Source: Flavobacteriales bacterium
GTDB lineage: Bacteria > Bacteroidota > Bacteroidia > Flavobacteriales_F > PHOS-HE28
DNA: 64,000 bases
Direction of reading: 5' to 3'
Assembly: GCA_016703105.1 (NCBI GenBank)
Contig: JADJCS010000002.1
Location: 62,001-126,000, forward strand
Made by a program: the position numbers and the translations under genes. The notes below the pieces were generated by a model, which worked only from the letters and a program-made list of their open reading frames with translations, searched no databases and was not told where the DNA came from. The first letter of the stretch is position 1. Each line of letters begins with the position of its first letter. Below are positions 9,451-18,650 of the stretch, piece after piece.

Positions 9451-10974
9451 CTATCGGTGGCAGATCAGTTCGATGTTGACCCCTCTGTCCTTGCTCCTGA
9501 CCATCTCTTCTTCGATGATCTCCATGACGTCGGCGTCCAGGTTCACCGTCCGGCCAGCGTCGATCACCACCCTTGCCCCATCAGGCAGGTTGGCCAGTGT
9601 GCGCTGGATGCTGGCCTTGTTGAAGAAAGTGACCTCCTCGCTCAGTTCGATCCGGAGGGGCTTGGCGGGGTCGGTCACATCCCCATCGAAATGGAAAGGG
9701 GTGAGATAACTGTTGCGCAGCACGATGAAGATGCCGACCACCATGCCGAGGGAAACGCCTTTCAGCAGGTCCATGAAGACCACTCCGAGCACGGTGACCA
9801 TGAAAGGCAGGAATTGCACCCAGCCCTTTTTCCACATGCTCGCGAAAAGTGCTGGCTTCGCCAGTTTGAAACCCACGGTGAAGAGGATGGCAGCCAGGCT
9901 CGCCAATGGGATCATCTCCATGATCGAAGGGATCAAGAGCACGCAAAGAAGGATCCACAGGCCATGCAGGATCGCGCTCAACCTGGTCTTCGCACCGCTT
10001 TGTAGGTTGGCCGAGCTCCGCACGATCACCTGTGTGATCGGCAGCCCACCGATGAGCCCGCTCGCGATGTTGCCGATGCCCTGGGCCCGCAGTTCCTTGT
10101 CGGTGGGCGTGATGCGTTTTTCCGGATCGAGCTTATCCGTGGCCTCTACGCTGAGAAGTGTTTCAAGGCTCGCGACCAACGCCATGGTACCGGCCGTTAA
10201 CCACACCTTCCAGTTCAGGATCATCGAGAAGTCCGGCAGGGTAAAGGCTGAGAAGCCTGCGCTCAGATCGGGGAGGTCCACATAGTGCTCCGCATCGAGG
10301 CCATGGTGGCCGAAGCCTCCCTGAAGACCGCCGATCACGATACCTGCTACCACGGCGAGCAGCGGGCCGGGTATCCGCGACAATACGCTCGAGCGTTTCA
10401 CCCAAGCCATCTCCCAGACCAGCAGGATGGCGAGGCAGACCACCGAGGTAAGGACGGCTCCCGGTGTGATGTAGTCCACGAAGTTCGAGAGCTCGCTCAA
10501 AGTGGTCTGGTTGTCCGGTTGAATGAACGATTCATCACCTTCAAAATCCTTGTCGTATCCGAACGCATGCGGGATCTGCTTCAGGATGATGATGATACCG
10601 ATCCCGCTGAGCATGCCCTTGATCACGCTGTTCGGGAAATAGTACGCGATCACTCCCGCGCGCACCACGCCGAGCAGTATCTGCATGCCACCGGCCAGTA
10701 CCACGGCCACCAGAAAAGCTTCATAGGATCCCAGATCGACAATGGCCGCCGCAACCAAGGCCGCAAGACCCGCAGCGGGGCCGCTCACGCCCAATTGCGA
10801 TCCGCTGGTAGCACCCACGATCACACCACCGAACACTCCCGCGATCAGTCCAGCGATCGGAGGGGCACCGCTGGCAAGGGCGATACCCAGGCACAGGGGC
10901 ACGGCGACCAGGAACACCACCAGGGAGGCAGGCAGGTCCTTGCGCCATTCAGAGAAGATGTTCATTGCGTTCAT
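9451..10974 (-). CDS. SulP-family anion transporter (probable bicarbonate transporter)
   Basis: The 507-residue polytopic inner-membrane protein starts with the SulP signature WRKDLPASLVVFLVAVPLCL and carries GLIAGVFGGVIVGATSGSQL and the conserved IGNIASGLIGGLPITQVIVRSS. A short degenerate STAS-like tail (about 430-505) closes the protein. SulP proteins move sulfate, bicarbonate or dicarboxylates. Bicarbonate is suggested here only by context: the start codon overlaps the stop of the NuoM-like Dab subunit (10971-10974), and two carbonic anhydrases follow. This resembles SulP-carbonic anhydrase pairings known in other bacteria. Start could be Met1 or Met4 (MNAMN). Confidence 0.92.
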   Translation of the reverse strand: MNAMNIFSEWRKDLPASLVVFLVAVPLCLGIALASGAPPIAGLIAGVFGGVIVGATSGSQLGVSGPAAGLAALVAAAIVDLGSYEAFLVAVVLAGGMQILLGVVRAGVIAYYFPNSVIKGMLSGIGIIIILKQIPHAFGYDKDFEGDESFIQPDNQTTLSELSNFVDYITPGAVLTSVVCLAILLVWEMAWVKRSSVLSRIPGPLLAVVAGIVIGGLQGGFGHHGLDAEHYVDLPDLSAGFSAFTLPDFSMILNWKVWLTAGTMALVASLETLLSVEATDKLDPEKRITPTDKELRAQGIGNIASGLIGGLPITQVIVRSSANLQSGAKTRLSAILHGLWILLCVLLIPSIMEMIPLASLAAILFTVGFKLAKPALFASMWKKGWVQFLPFMVTVLGVVFMDLLKGVSLGMVVGIFIVLRNSYLTPFHFDGDVTDPAKPLRIELSEEVTFFNKASIQRTLANLPDGARVVIDAGRTVNLDADVMEIIEEEMVRSKDRGVNIELICHR

Positions 10975-12362
10975 GGGATGGTGAGTTCAGAGAGCGAGGA
11001 CCGGACCCGTTCGGCCGCAGGCCCCGCCCAGGTAATAGCGATGTTCGGCACCAAGCCGAGGATGATCAGGAACGCGACAAAGATGCCCAGGGACCAGCGC
11101 TCGCGGTCCAGGGCATCGGGGATCTTCGCGGCATGGTGCGGGAGCCTGCCGTGGAAGAGCAAGTAGTATGTGCGCAAGAGATGGATCGCGTTCAGTGCCG
11201 TTGCCAGTGGCAAGGTGACCCCGAGCAGTGGAAAGCGTTCCAACGCGCCGTGGAAGAGGAGATCCTCTGCGATGAAGCCGAGCGTTCCAGGAAGGCCGAT
11301 GAGCGCAAGACCGAAGATCAGGAAGAAAACCGCTAATCGCGGAGCGGGCGCCCCCAGGCCGAGGTGATCGCGGGGGTCAAACGCGAAGGTGGTGCGGGCC
11401 TCCAACGCGCGCAACACCGCCACGATCCCGGTCGAGGCCACGCTCAGCGCCAGCCAGAGCAACATGGCCCCGGCGATCGCCTTGATGTCACCCGACGCCA
11501 GACCCGCCAGCACACTGGCCGACACGCTCACGAGCACGTAGGCGATCACCCGGCGGGGTTTGCGTTCGGCGAAGGCTCGAACTCCCGCGATCAGGGAGGC
11601 AAGGCAGGCCAGCACGCAAATGACCTCCAGCACAGGTGTCGCGATCGCCAGCGGGAGGAGTGTTTTGGAACGGGCCACCAGCAAAAGCGCCAGCTGTCCG
11701 TTGAACAACAGGGTGATCCGCAATAGTGGCCCATGCTCGAACGCGCCGATCAACCAACCGTGCAAGGGGAAGAGCCCATGTCGGAGCGCCACGGCAAGAA
11801 CGAACAAGGCGGCAAGCGCCCAGTGTACCGCTTCGGTAGCGGGTGCGATCATTGGAAGCAATGCGAGCAGCGTCATCGCTGTGCATGCAACGATCACCTG
11901 GCCCTTTATCGATCGATGTGCCCCGACCTCGTCCCAAGTACCGACCAGAAGCGGCGCGCAGCAGATCCACCACCCTGCGGCCAGGACGAGCGGATGAGCG
12001 GCCACATAGGCCATCATGGTGCCGGACCCGATCAGCAGGAACGCGCCCAAGGCCTCAGGGCGCGTGCGCACACGCGAAGAGATCCATACGTTCACCAACA
12101 TCAGTGCGCCCAGCAACGCCATCGGGACGGCCGCGATCGGATCCCCGGCGAACCAAGGGAACCAGGGGTCGCGAACCAGCACATCGGTCGATCCCATCAC
12201 GGTCCATGCCGAGGCGAAAAGACAGGCGAACGCAAGGCCTGTGCTACCCACTGCCACGCTGCGTGCGCTGCGCAGCCCGATCTTGCGTGAGAGCAGGATC
12301 GCCGCGCCGGTCGCCAGGGCCAGCCAACCTATGGTAAGAAATGGGAAGTTCATCTGTGCCAT
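10971..12362 (-). CDS. NuoM-like proton-channel-type membrane subunit, second DabB-like protein
   Basis: The 463-residue protein has about 12-13 predicted TM helices and belongs to the complex-I/Mrp antiporter superfamily. Similarity is clearest in ALRHGLFPLHGWLIGAFEHG, which aligns with the TM7 lysine segment of NuoL/M, and in FGLALIGLPGTLGFIAEDLL. Two key residues differ. The TM5 glutamate of the GWE motif is replaced (AAGWWICC), and the TM7 lysine aligns with Arg. It may therefore be a structural rather than a proton-pumping subunit (inference). It starts 6 bases after the NuoL-like gene and its stop overlaps the SulP start, so all four genes from dabA to sulP are one transcription unit. 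Canonical Dab systems have only one DabB. Confidence 0.85.
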   Translation of the reverse strand: MAQMNFPFLTIGWLALATGAAILLSRKIGLRSARSVAVGSTGLAFACLFASAWTVMGSTDVLVRDPWFPWFAGDPIAAVPMALLGALMLVNVWISSRVRTRPEALGAFLLIGSGTMMAYVAAHPLVLAAGWWICCAPLLVGTWDEVGAHRSIKGQVIVACTAMTLLALLPMIAPATEAVHWALAALFVLAVALRHGLFPLHGWLIGAFEHGPLLRITLLFNGQLALLLVARSKTLLPLAIATPVLEVICVLACLASLIAGVRAFAERKPRRVIAYVLVSVSASVLAGLASGDIKAIAGAMLLWLALSVASTGIVAVLRALEARTTFAFDPRDHLGLGAPAPRLAVFFLIFGLALIGLPGTLGFIAEDLLFHGALERFPLLGVTLPLATALNAIHLLRTYYLLFHGRLPHHAAKIPDALDRERWSLGIFVAFLIILGLVPNIAITWAGPAAERVRSSLSELTIP

Positions 12363-12368
12363 GTTCCC

Positions 12369-13700
12369 TCAACTTACAGCGCGTTCGAGGACCGGCGTGG
12401 TGCGGGGCTTTGGAAGGGGTTCCGCCAAGCGCGGGCCGCGCTCGAAGACCGCCAGCATCTTCGCGATGCGCATTACCGGGGCGACCACGAAGCGGTCCAT
12501 GAACGCATCGTAATGGCCCGCCGCCATGCCGAACCGGTACAACCAGTACCGCGCGCCCATTGGCAACAGGGCGAACAAGGGATCCGCAGGCCGCAGTTGG
12601 CCCCCCGCGGCCGCGTGCAGCTTGTGGTGATCATGCAGCAACGACGGCGCCCGGAGGAACTGCATCGTGCGCAGCATCGCGTGACCAACGATGTGCAACA
12701 GCGCGAGACCTGTCCAGCCCAGACCGATCTCGACGAAGATCAAACCCACTTGGGTTTGCGCGGCGTACGCGAGCGATGTCTTCGCATCCGGCCGGGTGCG
12801 TTGTGCCACTGTGGCGACAAGGGCTGTCGCCAGCCCTGCACCGATCACAAGGGCCGTGGCGACCTCCGAAGCGGCGATCAGGGGCTGAACACGGAGAAGG
12901 AGATATGCGCCCGCATGCACGGAGATCGCGCCATAGAACACCGCGCTTGAAGGTGTGGGCCCTTCCATCGCACGGGCCAGCCAACCGAAGAAGGGGCCCT
13001 GCGCCGATTTGCCGCACGCCCCGACCAATAGAAGCACCACGATCCAAGCCGCTTCCGAGCCCGTGCCCGAAAGCATATCGCTCCATTTCGCGCCACCGAA
13101 CCAATGGTGCGCCAGAACAGTGGCGATCACGATCTGCAGATCCGCCAGGCGGTAGGCCGCGAAAACCCGCACGGCATTGCGCAGTGGATCACGCCGGTAT
13201 TGGAAGAAACCCACCAGCAATACGGAGCTCAATCCCACCAGCTCCCATCCGCCGAACAACAGGTCCAGCGATGCGGATAGGAAGAGCACCAGCGCACCGA
13301 ACGTGAAAAGGTTGAGCAGCAGAAAGAAGCGGAAGAAGCCTGGGTCCCTGTGCATGTACCGCGCGGAAAAGGAGGCCACGATCCCAGCCAGCCCCACGGT
13401 GAGCGCGGCCATGGTAAGGGAAACACGGTCGATCAGGAACGCGATCGGAATACCGAAATCACCGAGCGTGAACCAGCGTCCGCGGTCCACTAGGAGATGG
13501 TCGCTGTCCGATCGCCAAAGTGCGAAGGCGAGGTAGCCAAGGATCAGGCCCAAGGCCACATGCAGCACCAACGTAATGCGTGCGAGCATGCGCTCGGTCG
13601 GCTGGTGGTCGAGCAACCAACCGGTGGCGAGCGCCAGGAAGAGGCAGCCCGGTGCGGCGATCAGCGCAACGGTAAGTGGGGGCAAAAGGAGCTCCATCAT
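12369..13700 (-). CDS. dabB: NuoL-like proton-conducting subunit, DabB
   Basis: The 443-residue polytopic protein is of the NuoL/MrpA type. It retains the hallmark residues: the TM5 glutamate in LLFGGWELVGLSSVLLVGF and the TM7 lysine in ACGKSAQGPFFGWLARAMEG, followed by PTPSSAVFYGAISVHAGAYLL. The start overlaps the dabA stop by 4 bases (13697-13700). DabB proteins couple a cation gradient to the DabA subunit for energy-driven capture of CO2 as bicarbonate; that mechanism is known from Halothiobacillus and related DAB systems. The protein is shorter than a full NuoL, which fits DabB-type proteins. Gene order dabA then dabB on the minus strand supports the assignment. Confidence 0.88.
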   Translation of the reverse strand: MMELLLPPLTVALIAAPGCLFLALATGWLLDHQPTERMLARITLVLHVALGLILGYLAFALWRSDSDHLLVDRGRWFTLGDFGIPIAFLIDRVSLTMAALTVGLAGIVASFSARYMHRDPGFFRFFLLLNLFTFGALVLFLSASLDLLFGGWELVGLSSVLLVGFFQYRRDPLRNAVRVFAAYRLADLQIVIATVLAHHWFGGAKWSDMLSGTGSEAAWIVVLLLVGACGKSAQGPFFGWLARAMEGPTPSSAVFYGAISVHAGAYLLLRVQPLIAASEVATALVIGAGLATALVATVAQRTRPDAKTSLAYAAQTQVGLIFVEIGLGWTGLALLHIVGHAMLRTMQFLRAPSLLHDHHKLHAAAGGQLRPADPLFALLPMGARYWLYRFGMAAGHYDAFMDRFVVAPVMRIAKMLAVFERGPRLAEPLPKPRTTPVLERAVS

Positions 13701-16642
13701 GCGATCGCGTGTTCTGGGCTTCCGATGCGGGCCACAGGCAGGTGCTCCATCCTTCCCTCATAGTATGTGCGCGATGAAGGGCTGTGCGGCAATCCTTCAT
13801 CCTCCCCGCTCAGCTTTTCGAACACACCGTCGCGGAAGACCACGATCACGCCGGTGACAGGATCGATGGTCGAGAGACGGATCCATCGGTTCATCACGAA
13901 CTCCTTCAGTTCCGGGTTCGCCATAATGATGGGGAGCAACCGTTCGGGCGTGGTCTCCACCACAAACAGGATGCGCACCGGTTCGTGTATCTCCACCATT
14001 TGCCAGGGAAGACCGGTGCGCAGATCCCCTTGGTAGCCGTTCATCACGCCCACAAGGCCGGTCACGTTGTGCGGCAACTTCGTTCCGCATCCGTAGCCTT
14101 CATTGTCCACAAAGCTGAAGTAGTATTCCAGGCTGATGCCGCCGCACACGGGGATCACCGCACCGAGCACACCGGCCAGCGCTTTGTTCTCCGGGTCGCA
14201 GGCTTCATCGTAGCTCACTAGGAACGCGCGCCTGTCGAAGAAAAGGCCCCGCGTCGTCGCGCGCTTTCCTACAATGCACACCGCGTTGGTGCAATGGCCG
14301 TATTCGGGACGCGGCTCAGCGAGGTGTTCCGCGCGACCCTGCACATGGCGCAGACCTTCCGACGTACTGATGCGGGTTCCAGCCGCTTCGAACCGTCGTG
14401 CGCGCTCATGCGCGCTCATCGCCCGGGCTTTGTCGAGTGACATGCGAACGCGGTGGATGTCCTCCCTATGTGTCTCCGGCGACCGATCGAGGTCATAGAG
14501 ATCCACGTCATCGTTGCTTGTGTCGTGGTAGCCACCGATGAACCAAGTGTCTTCGGGGATGATGATCCCACGCTCGCGGAGCAAGGCACGCACCTCGGGC
14601 ACGTTCGCCATGGCCGCGAAGAGCCGCCCGTTCGGGCCACCCCGGCTTCCACCGCACGCACCGCAATCATGCGCGGATTCGTGCGGATTGTTGAGGCTTG
14701 TGGACCCGTGGCCCATCACCACGACCAAACGCGCCATGTTCGAGCGGAGGCCCACCGTGCCCAGCAGACCTCCCACGCGGTCGGCCATCTCCGTCACGGT
14801 GAAGCCCTCCGATCGACCGGTCGCCGGATCTTTCGCTCCCGGTTCTTCGCGATGAAAGGCCAGTTCCGTCATGGGCTGCGGCACCAAGGCATGCGCTGTG
14901 CGGTCGCGCATTTTGCCCCAGGTTAAAGGACGAAGGATCCATAACAACAGGGGTACGACCGCCGTGGCCCCTGTGATCGCGGTGCCGAACCAACCACCCA
15001 GGAGCGAGCGCGACGCCATACGGTGCTCATGTGCGAAACGGGCCCAAAGACGGCGCAGCCTCTGTCGCTCCTCCGCGAGCGTTCTATCGCGCTTTTGCGG
15101 TCTCTCATGCACCTGGTGCATGGGCTTCACCACAACAGGGCACAAGGCCAGCGCGTGCGCCTCATCATGTCCGGTAAAGTTGATCGCGCAACCGAAGAAG
15201 CCCGCCGCCCCGTACGTACGAACTTCGGGATCCACTTCCTCCAACGCCCTGCGCACCGATTCCTCGCGCTCATCGATGCAGAAGAAAACCTCCGCTGCGT
15301 AGCGATCACGCAACCGCATCAAGGGAGGTAACTGGCGATGGTGCGCCAGGGGCAGAAGTACCATACGTTCATGCCTGCGTTCGTATGCGAGGTGCCATAC
15401 CCGGCGCCGTTCCATGTCATCGAATCGTTCGATCTCATCGCAGAGGCGGTCATAGTCCTCTTGCCGCAGCGCGCGTAGCGACGAACTCGAAAGACCGAGC
15501 AGCTGGGCTGCGTCGAAGAGGTGTGCTTCGCGTTCCAGGGGGACCGGAGCAGGAGCCGGGATGTGGATCGATCGCCAGGAACGCGTGTCGCCCATCGCAT
15601 TGCGCACCGCAGCTACCAACAGGGTGAGACGAACGGCGAGGAATTCCATCAGCGAGCAACGCACACGTTCATGCACGGCCAGTTCCGGTTCTCCTTCCAG
15701 CTTTCGTATCAGACCTGCCCACCCCGGAAGAGCAAGGAGCTCGGCTACGATGAACGCTTCCGTGTCGCGTTCATCGATACCGAGCGCTTGCAAGGCGTCG
15801 AGCACCGTATCCTCGGCGTTGAGTTTCCTGCGCGTCTGCTGACTTAAGGTGGCACCGATCCCTTCAAGGCCCACAGGCGCCAACGCCACGCGCTGCCCCA
15901 TGATCAGGCGCGTGGCATGCATCAGTCCCTCGTAACGAGAGGGCATGCTCCAATGCGCCACGCCCTGGTCCAGATAAGTGCTCACCAAGCTGATGAGCAC
16001 CGGGTGGATGATCGCGTCGAGGTCGATCCCCTTGCTCGACAGTACCGCGTTCTTCGGGCGTTGGAACTTGGAACCCTCCACCAGTTGAAGCGGGCGTGCG
16101 CGCGACACGCAAACCTCCCACATGGTGCGCGGATCGTCGTTCGCCAGCGATGCGCGGGCTTCGGCCGGGAGGTCGTTCCGGAAAGAACGCGACCAGCCCC
16201 CCTCGCCCAGGAGCCATTCGATGCGCTGGCCCTCTACCGCCCGAAGACCCGGCACCAACATCACGTAGCGCAACCGTCGCCGGTCCAAAAGGCCCGGTAC
16301 CACGTTCGCGTTCTCCTCTTGCTCAAGGACCGCGATCAGGTCCTCTTCCCGAACGCGGCCCCTGGCCAACTCGGAGCGGTAAGCCTGTTCTTGCATGAAG
16401 GGTTCCGTACCGAAGAGTTCGGCGGCCTTCACCACGGCTTCTTCGAAGGGCAGGTGCTGGAAGGCGTGGAGCGTGTTGTGGTGGATGAACACACCGATCG
16501 GGCCTTGAATGGGCAGATAATGCGCGGCATGATCCACCGCCTGCCGCAAGGCTTCGCGGCCAAGGGGAGAGGGGGCTGCCGCTTCCCCTCCTTCACGGGG
16601 GGAGAGGGCATGCGAAGGAATTCCTTTGAAGGATGTGGACAT
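13697..16642 (-). CDS. dabA: DabA, probable inorganic carbon transporter subunit (DUF2309/UPF0753)
   Basis: The 981-residue soluble DUF2309 protein has the beta-carbonic-anhydrase-like zinc site expected of DabA: Cys455 and Asp457 in FFCIDEREESVRR, and His645 and Cys660 in MGHGSTSLNNPHESAHDCGAC. The 15-residue spacing between His and the second Cys equals that in the characterised Halothiobacillus protein. The start at 16642 (MSTSFKGIPS) is preferred over an in-frame upstream ATG because the extra 51 residues are low-complexity and lack family similarity. DabA with DabB forms an energy-coupled CO2-to-bicarbonate trap at the inner membrane. This gene leads the operon dabA-dabB-NuoM-like-sulP. 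In a heterotroph the likely use is anaplerotic carboxylation at low CO2 (inference). Confidence 0.94.
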   Translation of the reverse strand: MSTSFKGIPSHALSPREGGEAAAPSPLGREALRQAVDHAAHYLPIQGPIGVFIHHNTLHAFQHLPFEEAVVKAAELFGTEPFMQEQAYRSELARGRVREEDLIAVLEQEENANVVPGLLDRRRLRYVMLVPGLRAVEGQRIEWLLGEGGWSRSFRNDLPAEARASLANDDPRTMWEVCVSRARPLQLVEGSKFQRPKNAVLSSKGIDLDAIIHPVLISLVSTYLDQGVAHWSMPSRYEGLMHATRLIMGQRVALAPVGLEGIGATLSQQTRRKLNAEDTVLDALQALGIDERDTEAFIVAELLALPGWAGLIRKLEGEPELAVHERVRCSLMEFLAVRLTLLVAAVRNAMGDTRSWRSIHIPAPAPVPLEREAHLFDAAQLLGLSSSSLRALRQEDYDRLCDEIERFDDMERRRVWHLAYERRHERMVLLPLAHHRQLPPLMRLRDRYAAEVFFCIDEREESVRRALEEVDPEVRTYGAAGFFGCAINFTGHDEAHALALCPVVVKPMHQVHERPQKRDRTLAEERQRLRRLWARFAHEHRMASRSLLGGWFGTAITGATAVVPLLLWILRPLTWGKMRDRTAHALVPQPMTELAFHREEPGAKDPATGRSEGFTVTEMADRVGGLLGTVGLRSNMARLVVVMGHGSTSLNNPHESAHDCGACGGSRGGPNGRLFAAMANVPEVRALLRERGIIIPEDTWFIGGYHDTSNDDVDLYDLDRSPETHREDIHRVRMSLDKARAMSAHERARRFEAAGTRISTSEGLRHVQGRAEHLAEPRPEYGHCTNAVCIVGKRATTRGLFFDRRAFLVSYDEACDPENKALAGVLGAVIPVCGGISLEYYFSFVDNEGYGCGTKLPHNVTGLVGVMNGYQGDLRTGLPWQMVEIHEPVRILFVVETTPERLLPIIMANPELKEFVMNRWIRLSTIDPVTGVIVVFRDGVFEKLSGEDEGLPHSPSSRTYYEGRMEHLPVARIGSPEHAIA

Positions 16643-16751
16643 GCGAAGGAAGGGATGCACCGGACCCGGTGACGCTATGAGGCCGTAGGACACACCGGGT
16701 CCGTGGAATGCCGAGGCGCTCGTAGAAAAGGGAACAGGGCGAATGCCCTTC

Positions 16752-17072
16752 TTAACCCCGCTTCGGGGGCGGCACCAGAACGCGCCGTTCACCATGCGGA
16801 AGGGCTTCCTCCGCAGGGCTTGGCCAGCCGGTGCGACGGGCGCCGGGCGGCGTTACGCCACCACCCGTCCCGTCCATCGTACAAGTATGCTTCACCTCTT
16901 CCTCCGCTGTAGGCACCTGTGTGGTTTCGACCACTTCCTCGAGCAACGCGTTCGTCGCGTTGATCGAAGCGGGGAGGAGGAACAACGCCGCCGACATGAC
17001 CACCGAACAGAACGCCCATAGCAGCCCTTGCGAGCGGGCACCGGACTTCGTGGTGGTCGAGATGGCGAACAT
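16752..17072 (-). CDS. Small hypothetical membrane-anchored or exported protein
   Basis: Start at Met MFAISTTTKSGARSQG gives a 106-residue protein. It has one strongly hydrophobic segment (about 17-36, GLLWAFCSVVMSAALFLLPA), then a polar, proline- and charge-rich tail containing VVETTQVPTAEEEVKHTC. I recognise no family. An upstream in-frame Met would add 13 residues, but the chosen start puts the hydrophobic segment where a signal anchor belongs. The gene lies between dabA and apaG on the same strand. It could be a single-pass inner-membrane protein or a secreted protein with an uncleaved signal. Coding status is moderately supported by the hydrophobic segment and frame continuity. Confidence 0.5.
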   Translation of the reverse strand: MFAISTTTKSGARSQGLLWAFCSVVMSAALFLLPASINATNALLEEVVETTQVPTAEEEVKHTCTMDGTGGGVTPPGARRTGWPSPAEEALPHGERRVLVPPPKRG

Positions 17073-17137
17073 GCGGGGGCGAAAATACGGTGTGCCGCTC
17101 GCGCCGTGCAATGGTTATCGAAGTTTAACGATGCCCA

Positions 17138-17524
17138 TCAATTGGACAGGTAGGGATAGCTCAGAACGAACGCGGGTACTTCCACTTGGAACACCGCGTT
17201 GGTGGCCAGATCGCGCATGGTGTAGATGCCGGCCATGCGTCCCAATCCGCTGCTCAGATCACACTGGCTGCTGTAGGTGAACCGTTCGCCCGGGGCGAGC
17301 ACCGGGGTTTCGCCCACTACGCCCGGACCTTCCACCTGTCTTGTGGTCGCCAGACTATCCCAGATATGCCAGTGCCGCCGCATGAGCTGCACGGTTCGCC
17401 GACCCTCGTTCGCGATGGTGATGCGGTATACGAACATGTAGCGACCTTGCTTGGTGTCGCTGTGCTCCGATGCGAAGCGCACCCGCACGCTCACCCGGAT
17501 CCCGTTCGTTACCGCCGTCGTCAT
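17138..17524 (-). CDS. apaG: ApaG family protein
   Basis: The 128-residue single-domain protein has the fibronectin-III-like ApaG fold. Conserved segments include GRYMFVYRITIANEGRRTVQLMRRHWHI, VEGPGVVGETPVLAPGERF and the CDLSSGLGRMAGIYTM block. ApaG proteins are small cytosolic proteins linked to Co2+/Mg2+ homeostasis phenotypes in enterobacteria; the biochemical activity is not established. It is divergently arranged with the T9SS propeller gene starting at 17610, leaving an 85-base shared promoter region. Length and motifs match the family throughout. Confidence 0.93.
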   Translation of the reverse strand: MTTAVTNGIRVSVRVRFASEHSDTKQGRYMFVYRITIANEGRRTVQLMRRHWHIWDSLATTRQVEGPGVVGETPVLAPGERFTYSSQCDLSSGLGRMAGIYTMRDLATNAVFQVEVPAFVLSYPYLSN

Positions 17525-17609
17525 GTCCGCTGCAAGATCAACGCATATACCGGGGCGAAGGTTGTGCTCTTTCCGGTAACGTTAGTTTCGCCCACCTTAT
17601 CGATCCATC

Positions 17610-18650
17610 ATGCGTATCCCGCTCTCTTCTCTCGCGCTGCTTCCGTTGCTCGCGTGCTCCCAGTACAACGGCCCGGAAAGCGTGGAGTACGATCCCGCGG
17701 GCGATCGCTACTTCGTGAGCAATACCAGCGATGGTACCATCAAGCAGCGCGATCAGATCGGCACGGTTACACCCTTCGCCAGCGTGAGCCCATCCCCCTA
17801 CGGATTGGAGATCCTCGGCGATACGCTCTATGCCTGCAGCGGGGGCAGCGTGAAAGGGTACCTGCTCAGCACCGGAGCCTTGGTCTCCAATTTGAATTTG
17901 GGTGGCGCCTTCCTCAACGGCATCACCACGGATGGCACCTACCTCTATGTCACCGATTTCAGTGACGAGAAGATCTTCCGGGTTGATCCCGCAACGAACA
18001 CTTTCATCACCTGGGTGGCCAATACGAACGGTACACCGAACGGCATCGCCTACGATGCCACCCACGACCTGCTCGCCGTCGCGTTCTGGGGCAACAACGC
18101 TGCGGTGAAGACCTACGCGCGCAACACCGCGGTATTGGGTTGGTCCACCAACACCGGCGTAGGCAGCATCGATGGCATCGCCGTGGATTGCCTTGGCGGC
18201 TATCTCATCGCTTCCTGGAGCCCGGACCGCATCACGCGCTTCGAGCCGCTGGTGCTTACGCCCACGTTCGTGGACCTGCAAGTGCCGGGCCTCAACAACC
18301 CTGCGGATATCGATTTCGACGCGGTACATGATCTCGTGTGCATCCCCAACTCCGGCGCGAACACGGTCACCTTGCATTCGGTGTCCTGCATCACCGCAGT
18401 GCCCGAAATGAACGGATCGGCAGCCGTCGTGGTGTCGCCCAACCCCACCGATGGGCCGCTTTGGTTGAAGGGGACTTCGAGCACCGATCTTCCTTACACG
18501 CTGACCGACGCCACCGGGCGCACGGTGCGTAGCGGGACCTGGAGAACCGCTGCGCCGTTGGACCTGGGGTCCCTTGTTCCTGGCGTCTATCAGCTCACCA
18601 TCACCATGGATGGTGGGACCGCGATCACGCGGCAGGTGGTCCGGCGGTAG
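17610..18650 (+). CDS. Secreted SMP-30/NHL-like beta-propeller with T9SS sorting domain
   Basis: The 346-residue protein opens with MRIPLSSLALLPLLACS, a signal peptide that also reads as a lipoprotein signal. Repeated propeller blades of about 45 residues follow, such as ESVEYDPAGDRYFVSNTSDG, NGITTDGTYLYVTDFSDEKIFRVDP and NGIAYDATHDLLAVAFWG. The C-terminal 75 residues form a type A T9SS sorting domain, with VVVSPNPTDGPLWLKG, LTDATGRTVRSGTW, GVYQLTITMDGG and a terminal VVRR. It is therefore probably exported by the type IX system and anchored on or released from the cell surface. Substrate is unknown; SMP-30-type propellers can be lactonases, but no catalytic residues are evident. Confidence 0.86.
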   Translation: MRIPLSSLALLPLLACSQYNGPESVEYDPAGDRYFVSNTSDGTIKQRDQIGTVTPFASVSPSPYGLEILGDTLYACSGGSVKGYLLSTGALVSNLNLGGAFLNGITTDGTYLYVTDFSDEKIFRVDPATNTFITWVANTNGTPNGIAYDATHDLLAVAFWGNNAAVKTYARNTAVLGWSTNTGVGSIDGIAVDCLGGYLIASWSPDRITRFEPLVLTPTFVDLQVPGLNNPADIDFDAVHDLVCIPNSGANTVTLHSVSCITAVPEMNGSAAVVVSPNPTDGPLWLKGTSSTDLPYTLTDATGRTVRSGTWRTAAPLDLGSLVPGVYQLTITMDGGTAITRQVVRR

